From the NCBI GenBank assembly GCA_004144935.1, contig SDZP01000168.1, positions 1 to 7,263 on the forward strand: a stretch of DNA of 7,263 bases. The letters are read 5' to 3'. This document shows, one piece after another, positions 1 to 7,262 of this stretch. Below the pieces are notes generated by a model. The model ran no database searches, was not told the origin of the DNA, and saw only the letters and a program-made list of their open reading frames with translations. Source of the stretch: Caulobacteraceae bacterium. Lineage in GTDB: Bacteria; Pseudomonadota; Alphaproteobacteria; Caulobacterales; Caulobacteraceae. Position 1 is the stretch's first letter, and each line of letters opens with the position of its first letter. Made by a program: the position numbers and the translations under genes.

Positions 1-437
1 GCCGCGTCGGTCAGCATCTGGACCTGCATGTCGGCGTCGTATTTGCGGGCGTAGACGCCCCAGTCGCCGTCCCCGGCGGCGGTGTTGCCGTAGGACTGGA
101 AGACGACCAGGAAGCCGCCGTCGGCGGTGGCCACCACGTTGGCGGCGCGCTGTTCGCTGTTGGTGTAGCTGTTGATCCGGAACTCGGTCAGCGGCACCTG
201 GACCTGGTTGCCCTGGCCATCGGGCACGAGGATCGGGTCGCCGTTGCCGTCGAGCACCCATAGCGGATCGCCATTGGCGTCGGTCAGCTGGATGGCGTCG
301 CCGTCGCTGTCGAAATGCTTGGCGTAGACGCCCCAGCTGGAACCATCCTGACCGTTCGACTGCCAGACCACGACATAGGAGCCGTCGTCGAGCTTGGTGA
401 CCGTTGGGAAAAGTTGATCGGCGTTGGTGTAGCTGTT
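1..437 (-). repeat. Repeat block P5 (copies 35-36, partial) with large loop insert
   Basis: Copy 35 has its anchor at 363 and reads VNSYTNADQ..DGSYVVVWQSNGQDGSSWGVYAKHFDSDG, the first-position signature of a new seven-copy block. Between its third and fourth strands it carries a 30-residue insert made of three decapeptides (195-284), then LTEFRIN. Copy 36 has Phe for Trp (anchor 99) and a loop AAGDGDWG, and departs from the consensus after KYDAD with MQVQMLTDA at the window edge. LTDA is also how the insert of copy 35 begins, so a second insert of the same type probably starts here. Five further copies are expected downstream if the block is complete. Confidence 0.78.
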
Positions 438-3400
438 GACCTGCTGTTCGACCCCGGCGGTGTCGATGGCCAGTTCCGTCGCCGCGTCAGGCAGCGGGAT
501 GCGTTTGCCGTCGACGCCCGAGCCACTGCCATCCACCGATTCCCAGACCACAATGACGCCCGAGCCGTCAGGCTGCACCGCGATGGCCGGGGTGCTCTGG
601 TCGCCGGCCGTGGTTTCGTTGAGCCGGAACTCGGCGCCCACCGCGTCGCCGGTGGCGTCGAAGCGCTGGCCATAGACGCCCCAGCTGTCGCCGTCCTGGT
701 TGGCGCTGGTCCAGACCACCATGAAGCCGCCGTCCGGCAGACTGGTGATCCGGGGCTCCTGCTGCGCGTCGTAGGCGTAGGAGGAGACGTGGAATTCGCC
801 GCCGCGGGTCGTGCCGTCCCCGTTGAACACCTGGCCGTAGATGCCGTAGCCCGAACCATCCTGGTTCTGGCTGTGCCAGGTGACGACCACGCCGCCGTCG
901 GCGAGGGCCGCCATGGAGCCGCCCTCGGCGCCCTGCTCGGAGGTCGTGGTGGTGTTGACCTGCAGTTCGCCGGCGTTGCCCAGGCTGGTGACCGGGTGGC
1001 CGGACGCGTCGTAGAGGCGCAGGTACTGGCCGCCGGCGCTGGCGTCAGGACCGTACCAGGTGAAGGCAAAACCGCCGCCGGCCAGCTGGACCACAGCGCC
1101 ATGCTGCTGGTGGCCGGCGACGGTGACGTTGATCCGCACCTCGTCGGCGGCGACACCGGCGGCGTCGTACATCTGCACGACCGAGCCGTCGGCGGCGTAG
1201 CGCTTGGCGTAGATGCCCCAGGTCTCGTCGCCTGGCTGGCCGGGCGCAGCTTCCTGGTCGTAGGACTGCCAGGTGACGATCCATCCGCCGTCGGCCAGGC
1301 CCGTGACTTCCGGCCAGTACTGGTCTCGCGCGGTGGTGTCATTGATGCGCACCGGCGCCCCGCCCGGCGCCCCGGCCAGGGTCAGCCTGTCGCCCGCGGC
1401 GTCGAAGCGCTGAGCGAACACGCCCCAGCCGCTCTCGTCCTGCTGGGTCCAGCTGACCAGGAAGTCGCCGTCGGCGAGGACCGTGACATCGGGCCTGTTC
1501 TCGTAATAGCCGGTGTAGGTGTTGACGATGAACTCGGCCCCCGCGGGGGAGCCGTCGGCGTTGAATCGCCGGCCGATAATGTCCTCGACGGAGCCGCCGG
1601 CGTTGCTGTCGCTGGTCCAGATGACCACGAAGCTGCCGTCGGCGAAGGCGGCCACCTGCGGGTCGTACTGGCCGCCATTGGTGGTGGTGTTGACGTCGAA
1701 CTCGTCGTTGTAGGGCAGTTGCACCTCGGCCACCGAATTGACGGTGACGCGGATGCTGTCGGTGTTCCAGGCGACGTCGCCACTGCTGGTCTCGCGCGAT
1801 TGGGCCCGCAGCTGCAGGGTGAAGTCGGCGTCGGCGTCGGCCGCCGGGCTGATGGTCAGGCCGGCCAGGGTCCAGCCGGCGATGTCGACGGTGCGATCGG
1901 CGGCGGTGGCGGTGAAGCTGTGGCCCGCGCCGTCGCTGAGCGTGGCGCCGACCGGGATGTCGCTGACTTCAAGGGTGAGGGTTTCGGAGCCGTCGGTGTC
2001 GGTCAGCCCGGCGGTGACGCTGAGGGCGATGGCGGTATCCTCGTCGCCAATCGCGTCGCTGGCGTTGAGGGCCGGCCGGTCGGCCACGGCGCCGCCGTTC
2101 GCGCCGAGGTCGAAGCTGAAGTGCTGCTGGAAGACGCCGTTGGCGCTGCCATCCTGGCCGGTGGAGGTCCAGACCACGGTGTAGCCATCACCCACGACGC
2201 TGATGGCCGGATCGCCCTGGTAGCCGGCGCCATAGCTGTTGACGCGCTGTTCCTCGTTGAGGGTTCGGCCATCGGCGGCGAAGCGTTTCACGAAGACGTC
2301 GACGCCTTCGAAGCCGTCGTTGTGGTCGCTCTGCCAGGTCAGCAGGAAGCTGCCGTCGGGCAGGGCCACGACGTCGGCCAGGTTCTGCGTGGCCGCCACA
2401 TGGCTGGTCATCACGAACTCGCCGCCCACGCGGGCGCCGGCCGCATTGAAGATCTGGCCGACCAGGCCGGTGGAACTGGAGTCGGCGACGTCGGACTGGA
2501 AGATGACCACGAAGCCGCCACCGACCAGGCCCACGATCCTGGGATCGTGCTGGTAGCCGTAGGTTTCGGTGTTGACGCGGAAGTTGCCGGCCGCGGTCGT
2601 GCCGTCGGGCTGCATGCCGGTCAGGGCCGTGACCGTGCCGGACCCCAGGTTGACGCCGTAGCGCTGGCCGAAGACGCCGCCCTGGTAGCCGTCGCCGTCG
2701 TTGTCGCGCCAGACGATGACGAAGCCGCCATCGGCGGTCGCTGCGATGGCCGGCAGGTACTCGGCGCCATCATTGCCGTTGAGGCGGGGAATCTGCTGGT
2801 TGACCTGGATATCGGCGCCGACCGGATTGCCGGCCGCATCGAAGACCCGGGCCTCGACCTCGCCGTTGTCCTGGTGCCAGGTGACCACGAAGCCGCCGGC
2901 GTTGACGCCGGTCAGGGCGGTGATCTGGGCGTCGTACTGGTTGCCGGCCGCGCCGCTGTTGACCTGGAACTCGGTCCCGGTCGCCGCGCCGGCGGCGTCG
3001 AAGCGCTGGGCGAAGATGCCGTAGCCCGCGCCGTCGCCCAGACTCGATTGCCAGGTGACGACGTAGCCGCCGCCGGGCAGGGCGGCGATCTGGGGATTGG
3101 TCTGGTCGCCGGTCAGGGTGGTGTTGACGGTGAACTCCGCGCCGATCGGCTGGCCCGAGGCGCTGTAGCGCTGGGCGAAGACGCCGTTGGAGGAGATGTC
3201 GCCCGTGCCGGCGCTGGGGGCGCTGCGCCAGACGACGACATAGCTGCCGTCGCTCAAGGTGGCGATGTCGGCGCCCGACTGGTCGTGCGCCGACTTGCTG
3301 TTGACCTGGGCCTCGCCGCCGGTCGGGGCCGCCACCTGGGCGTCGAGGGTGAAGCGCGTGCCGAAGACGCCCCAGCCGGAGCCATCGCCCCAGTAGCCGT

Positions 3401-6400
3401 CGCTGGCCGGGTCGTTGCCCTGCCAGACGGCGATCAGGCTGCCGTTCGCGCCGGCCGCCAGGAAGGGGTAGCTCTGCTCGCCGTAGGTGCGGCTGGCGTC
3501 CAGCGGGAACTCGCCGCCGACCGCGTCGCCCTCGGCGTCGAAGCGTTGCCCGAAGACGCCATAGCCGTACATGTCCTCGCTCTGGCCGTGCCAGGCGATG
3601 AAGAAGCCGCCATCGGCCAGGGCGACGGCCTGGGCCTTGCTCTGGTCGCCGCCGGTGACCCGGTTGGCGAGGAACTGGTCGCCGCGGGCCGTGCCGTCGG
3701 CGTTGTAGACGCGGCCATAGACGCCCCAGCTGGAGCCGTCGCCGTTGTCGCTCTGCCAGACCACCAAGTAGGCGCCGTCGCTGAGGACCGTGACGTTGGG
3801 ATGGTACTGGTTACCGGCGATGGTCTGGTTGACCGTGGCCTCGGCGCCGACCGGCTGGCCGGCGGCGTTGAAGCGCTGGACGACGACGTCGTGGGCGGCG
3901 CCGCCGACCTGGCCGTTGCTGTTCCAGACGGCGACGAAGCCGCCGCCCGGCAGGCCCTGGATCGAGGGCCAGCTCTGCTCGTTGGCGGTGGTCGTGTTGA
4001 GCCGGAACTCGTCGGCCCCGACGCCGGCGCCGTCGCGGCTGACCGCCTGGCCGGCGGCGTTGTAGCGCTGGGCGTAGACGCCATAGCTCGAGCCGTCCTG
4101 CGGTTCGGAGTGCCAGACGATCAGGTAGCCGCCGTCGCTGAGCGCAGTGATGTCGGAGTGGAACTGGTAGGTGGCGTAGGGCGAGTAGGTGTTGACGTGG
4201 GTCTCCGCCCCCGGATTGCCGGCGGCGTCGTACACGCGGGCATAGACGTCGTAGTAGCTGTAGTACGGGTCGGTGGTGGCGGTGGTCGGGGCGATCTGGC
4301 CGAAGGAGCTCCAGGTGACGACGAAGCCGCCGCCGGCCAGGGTGACGACCGAGGCCTCCATCTGGGTGTAGCTGGTGGCGCCGTTGACGCGGAACTCGGT
4401 TCCGACCGGCGAGCCGTCGGCGGCGTAGCGCTGGCCGTAGACGCCCCATTCGCTGCCGTCCTGGTCGCGCGACTGCCAGACCACGACGTAGGAGCCGTCG
4501 GCCCAGCTGGCCAGCGGCGAGCGGGAGGCCTGTTCGCCGCCGACGTCGAACACCTGGTCGCCGGCGGTGTGGCTGTTGACCCGCTCGGAGCGGCCGCCGA
4601 TCTCCATCGTGTCGGCGCGGTTGTCGACGGTGACGGCGATCAGGCCCTCGTTGGTGGCGGTGTCGCCGCTGGCGCTGTCGGTCGAGGTGGCGCGGATGCG
4701 CAGCGTGAAGTCGGACTCCGAGTCCTGGGGCGGAGTGACGGTCAGGCCGGACAGGGTCCAGCCGGTGACGTCGACGCCGGTGAGGGCGTTGCTGGCGGTG
4801 AAGCTGTGGCCGGCGCCGTCGCTGAGCGTCGCGCCGGCCGGGATTCCGGAGACATGCAGGCTCAGCTGTTCCGTGCCGGCGGCCGCGCCCGACAGGGCGG
4901 CGGCGACGTCGAGGTGGATGGCGCTGTCCTCGCCGCCGCGCGCCGCGGCGGTGGTCAGGGTCGGGCGGTGGGCGGTGTCGGCGGCGGCGTTCAGGCCATC
5001 GACCGTGAAGCGCTGGCTCCAGATGCTCGAGCCGCTGCCGTCGTAGGTCTGCGAATAGTCGCCGATCTCATGTTCCCAGACGACGATGAAGCCGTCCGCG
5101 GTGGCCGCCACCGAGGGCCAGCGCTGGTTGCCGACATCGTGGACGGTGTCGACGATGAATTCCTCGTTGAGCACGCTGCCGTCGGCGGCGAAGCGCTTGG
5201 CGTAGACGTCCTGGCCGTCGCCGGCGTCGACCTGCTCGCTGATCCAGACGACGACGAAGCTGCCATCGGCGAGGGCCGTCACGGACGGGTCGGCCTGGGT
5301 GCCGTACTGGGCCCCGTTGACCCGGAACTGCGGGCTGCGCAGCGTGCCGTCGGTGTTGTAGACCTGGGCCCAGACCGCCAGGCCCGACTGGTCGCTGTTG
5401 GCCGACGAGAAGGTGATGACGAAGCCGCCGTCCGGCAGCGCCGCCATCGAGTTGTACTTCTGGTACTGGTCGTAGTCGGTCTGCAGGTTGACGCGCCAGC
5501 TGGCGGCGGCGGGGGCGCCGTCGGCGTTCGTGCCGCCGACCAGGGCGCCGGAGGCGTCGTAGCGGCGGGCGTAGAGACCTTCGCCGGAGCCGTCGTTGCC
5601 GCTGTCCTGGAAGAGGACGATGAAGCCGCCGTCGGCCAGGCCCAGGGCCCGGCCCTGGTGCTCGGAGTTGTCGGCGGTGTTGACGCTGTCGGCGACGCTG
5701 ACGCGGGTCTCGGCCCCGACCTTCGCCCCCGCGGCGTCGAAGCGCTGGAAGAAGACGTCGTAGCTGGAGCCGCCGTTCATGAAATAGCCGCGGTACACCG
5801 CCACGAAGCCGCCATCGGCCAGGGCGCTGATGGCGGGATAGATCTGCTCGCCGGCCGTGGCGGTGTTCAGCCGGAACTCGCCGCCGGACCTGCTGCCGTC
5901 GGCGTTGAAGATCTGGCCGATGGAGACGTAGTCGCTGTCGCCGGACTGGTTGTAGGCCCCCCAGACGACCACGAAGCGGCCGTCCTCCAGCCGGGTCAGC
6001 TGCCAGGAGAAGTCGTAAGGCTGGTCGCCGGCCGTGGTGGTGTTGACGATGAATTCGCCGCCCAGCTTCACCCCGGCCGCGTCGAAGCGCTGGCCGACCA
6101 GGCCCCAGCCGGAGCCGTCGCCGGTGTTGTAGGTGGTCTGGCTCTGCCAGACGACCACGTAGGAGCCGTCGACGTCGGTCGCCACCTGCGGCAGCCGCTG
6201 GCTGGAGCCGGTCGCGGTGTTGACCAGGTTCTCGCCGCCGATGCGGACGATGGCCTCCTCCAGCGCATAGGTCTTCTGCAGCACCCCCCAGCCGGCGGCG
6301 TCGCCCGTGGTCGAATGCCAGACCAGCTGGAAGCCGCCCTCGAAGGCGCGGATCTGCGGCACATACTGGTCGCCGACATAGCTGCCGGTATTGGCCAGCA

Positions 6401-7262
6401 CCTCGCCGCCGACCTTGTCGCCCTCGGCGTCGAAGCGCTGGTAGAAGACCCCTGCCCCGTGGTTGTCGGCGCTGTGCCAGACGACCAGGAAGCCGCCGTC
6501 GCTGAGCGCGGCGATCTGCGAGCCCTCGCGCACCGGACCATTGGACTGCGAGCCGCCGCCGTAGGTGTTGACCTGGAACTCGTTGCCGAGCGGAACCCCG
6601 CCGGCGGTCAGGAAGCGGGCGAAGACGCCGTAGGCGTCGCCGTCCTGGCCATAGCTGCTCCAGGAGACGACGACCCGGCCGTCCTCCAGCAGGGCGGCCT
6701 GCGGCCAGATCTGCTCGCTGGGAGCATACTGGCTGATGCGGTACTCGTTCGTCGCCACCGAGCCGTCGGCGTTGTAGAGCTTGCCGAAGATGTCGACGCT
6801 GCCGTCGACGTGGCGGCTGCCGTACAGCATCAAGAGCTTGCCGTCGGCCATGACGACCTGCTCGTTCCATCCCTGCTCGTTGTTGGTCGAGGTATTGATC
6901 AGCGTCTGGGCGCGGACGTTGCCGTTGGCGGTCCCGTCCCAGGCGACGAAATTGCCATTGCCGTCGAAGCGCTGGGCGAAGACGCGGTAGCTGCTGGCGT
7001 CGCCGGGGCCGTCGAGCGAGTCCCAGCTGATCACATAGCCCGAGCCCCAGGCATGGACGATGGGGTCGGACTGGCGGCTGTTGGTGCTGGCCGGCACCAG
7101 GGTCTCGGCCCCGATCGGCGCGCCGTTGGCCCCGAACAGCTGGGCGTAGATCCCCTCGCCCGAGCCGTCCTGGCCGTCCACGCTGTTCCAGACGATGACG
7201 AACCTGCCGTCGGCCAGGACGGCTCGGGCGAGGGGATCTACGCCCAGCTGTTCGGGGCCAAC
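3..7262 (-). CDS. Giant repeat-rich, adhesin-like extracellular protein, partial at both ends
   Basis: One minus-strand frame is open for 2420 codons. It is the coding frame because all 36 repeat anchors (the W of the [FY]VVVW strand, or F/Y in its place) fall in it without a shift, while other frames give Arg/Pro/Ser-rich low-complexity sequence. Order from the N-terminal side: six repeats, seven repeats, Ig-like domain, fourteen repeats, second Ig-like domain, seven repeats, then two more repeats with a decapeptide insert. No signal peptide, membrane segment, RTX nonapeptide (GGxGxD) or secretion signal is visible; the true termini lie outside. There is no cysteine and only about 16 lysines by hand count, as is common in secreted calcium-dependent adhesins of Gram-negative bacteria. 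Export by a type I system and a role in adhesion or biofilm are inferences from this architecture. The precise function and ligand are unknown. Residues encoded beyond about 7223 are doubtful because of a terminal inverted repeat. Confidence 0.93.
195..284 (-). repeat. Three tandem decapeptides inserted in copy 35
   Basis: The in-frame translation gives TDANGDPLWV, LDGNGDPILV and PDGQGNQVQV in direct succession, 90 nt in all. Each unit pairs an Asp/Asn/Gly-rich turn with a short hydrophobic strand. The insert sits exactly where the short turn between the third and fourth strands of a normal copy lies, so it would project as an extra beta-rich loop. It differs from RTX nonapeptides, which need GGxGxD. 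A calcium-binding role is possible from the Asp/Asn/Gly turns but not shown. Confidence 0.75.
438..1736 (-). repeat. Repeat block P4 (copies 28-34; proposed seven-bladed beta-propeller)
   Basis: Seven copies have anchors at 1617, 1449, 1269, 1056, 876, 711 and 543. The block opens after Ig2 with DEFDVNTTTNGGQ and DGSFVVIW. Copies 29, 30 and 31 all carry extra sequence between the third and fourth strands: LTLAGAPGGAP, VQMYDAAGVAAD and TSLGNAG respectively. Copy 30 also has an enlarged middle loop (QEAAPGQPGDETWG). Copies 32 and 33 are close to the consensus (QNQDGSGYGIYGQVFNGDG; NQDGDSWGVYGQRFDATG). Copy 34 has one residue more than usual in the core strand (DGSGVIVVW) and the closing segment IPLPDAATELAIDTAGVEQQVN in place of the DADG turn. 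It leads directly into copy 35 with no Ig-like domain. Confidence 0.8.
1737..2078 (-). other. Ig/cadherin-like domain Ig2 within the giant protein
   Basis: About 114 residues form a second copy of the module at 4620-4967. It starts at RPALNASD, then GDEDTAIALSVTAGLTDTDGSE, VSDIPVGATLSDGAGHSF, GWTLAGLTISPAADADADF, TLQLRAQSRETSSGD, and ends IRVTVNS. The DTDGSE element missing from Ig1 (which has SGAAAGTE there) is the common form of this adhesin module and is a plausible calcium-binding turn. Both domains share fourteen consecutive identical residues (GATLSDGAGHSFTA). The domain lies between copy 27 and copy 28, exactly fourteen propeller-like copies after Ig1. The role is inferred to be a spacer between pairs of propellers. 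Confidence 0.82.
2079..3302 (-). repeat. Repeat block P3 (copies 21-27; proposed seven-bladed beta-propeller)
   Basis: Seven copies have anchors at 3228, 3051, 2877, 2709, 2499, 2334 and 2169, spanning 408 residues. Copy 21 opens with VNSKSAHDQ and DGSYVVVW. Copy 23 is the shortest in the window, with the middle loop cut down to DNGEVEARVFDAAG. Copy 24 has a clean DxDxDG sequence (DNDGDG, 2688-2705) in the loop after the core strand, and a long insert (LGSGTVTALTGMQPDGTT) before NFRVN. Copy 25 has Phe for Trp and GQIFNAAGAR at the fifth-position strand. Copy 26 has KRFAADGRTLNEE, the partner of copy 12. Copy 27 has the shortened core DGYTVVW and ends FSFDLGANGGAVAD immediately before the second Ig-like domain, like copy 13 before the first. 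Confidence 0.8.
2688..2705 (-). other. DxDxDG candidate calcium-binding loop in copy 24
   Basis: The loop after the core strand of copy 24 reads DNDGDG, a full DxDxDG pattern. Many other copies have weaker Asp/Gly forms at the same place, for example GQDGSSWG in copy 35, NGDGSSWG in copy 18 and GQDGSGEG in copy 1. In integrin-type FG-GAP propellers and in EF-hand-like loops such a pattern binds calcium. Assignment here is by motif and position only. Confidence 0.45.
3303..4619 (-). repeat. Repeat block P2 (copies 14-20; proposed seven-bladed beta-propeller)
   Basis: Seven copies have anchors at 4476, 4311, 4113, 3924, 3756, 3591 and 3423. The block begins with a linker after Ig1 (RADTMEIGG..ERVNSHTAGDQ) and an enlarged approach to the first strand. 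Copy 14 has DGSYVVVWQS. Copy 15 has a Tyr/Thr-rich loop (4242-4298). Copy 16 has an inserted SRDGAGVGAD before EFRLN. Copy 18 has GRVYNADGTAR, the fifth-position signature. Copy 19 has QRFDAEGDAVGGE, like copies 5 and 33. Copy 20 has an enlarged loop (GYWGDGSGWG) and the closing segment FTLDAQVAAPTGGEAQVN, which runs straight into block P3 with no Ig-like domain between. Copy spacing is 165-198 nt. Confidence 0.8.
4620..4967 (-). other. Ig/cadherin-like domain Ig1 within the giant protein
   Basis: About 116 residues have no copy of the propeller-like unit. The segment starts at RPTL, then gives GGEDSAIHLDVAAAL, VSGIPAGATLSDGAGHSF, GWTLSGLTVTPPQDSESDF, TLRIRATSTDS, and ends IAVTVDN. The EDxAI...L start, the IPxGATLS turn, the LTxTPxxDSxxDFTL strand and the terminal VTV are typical of Ig-like/cadherin-like (VCBS or tandem-95 type) modules in bacterial RTX adhesins, usually acting as stiff spacers whose folding depends on calcium. 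It follows copy 13 and precedes copy 14. It is a clear paralogue of the domain at 1737-2078. I recognise the general class but cannot assign a specific domain family without a profile search. Confidence 0.8.
4968..6221 (-). repeat. Repeat block P1 (copies 7-13; proposed seven-bladed beta-propeller)
   Basis: Seven copies have anchors at 6147, 5961, 5793, 5610, 5409, 5244 and 5076. The block spans 1254 nt, 418 residues. Copy 7 opens with VNTATGSSQ and DGSYVVVW. Copies 10 and 11 have Phe in place of the anchor Trp and copy 9 has Tyr. Copy 10 carries an Ala/Asp-rich insert before its last strand (about 5480-5540). Copy 11 has the AQVYNTDGTLR strand typical of the fifth position, and copy 12 has KRFAADGSVLNEE, matched closely by copy 26. 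Copy 13 is shortened in its core strand (DGFIVVW, one residue less than the norm) and ends FTVDGLNAAADTAH before the Ig-like domain. Four predicted strands per copy and seven copies suggest a propeller; this is inference from the pattern, not from a recognised family. Confidence 0.8.

Noticed and set aside
195..284. RTX calcium-binding nonapeptides
   Set aside because: The period is ten residues and the GGxGxD signature is absent here and elsewhere in the window.
284..1342. Open frame of 352 codons on the minus strand, rich in Ser/Thr/Pro/Arg
   Set aside because: Composition follows from a shifted reading of the true repeats (copies 30 to 35); no RBS or recognisable domain.
1738..2184. Plus-strand open frames over the Ig-like domains (also 4567-5046)
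   Set aside because: Both lie exactly antisense to the two paralogous Ig-like domains and resemble each other only because those domains do. They have no independent support.
99..5795. Phe or Tyr replacing the anchor Trp (copies 9, 10, 11, 25, 36) as signs of decay or frameshift
   Set aside because: The frame is kept and flanking strands are normal; an aromatic core residue is conserved, so these are ordinary substitutions.
5068..6870. Long open frame of about 600 codons on the minus strand in another frame
   Set aside because: Its translation is almost all Arg, Gly, Ala and Leu with no motif, while the overlapping frame encodes in-register repeat copies 3 to 13. It is a by-product of GC-rich codons such as GGC and GCC.
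99..7190. Regularly spaced conserved DNA (for example ggcgtagacgcccca) that could suggest a CRISPR-like array
   Set aside because: The period is mostly 159-213 nt, repeats are degenerate at third codon positions, and everything between them is in-frame protein sequence.
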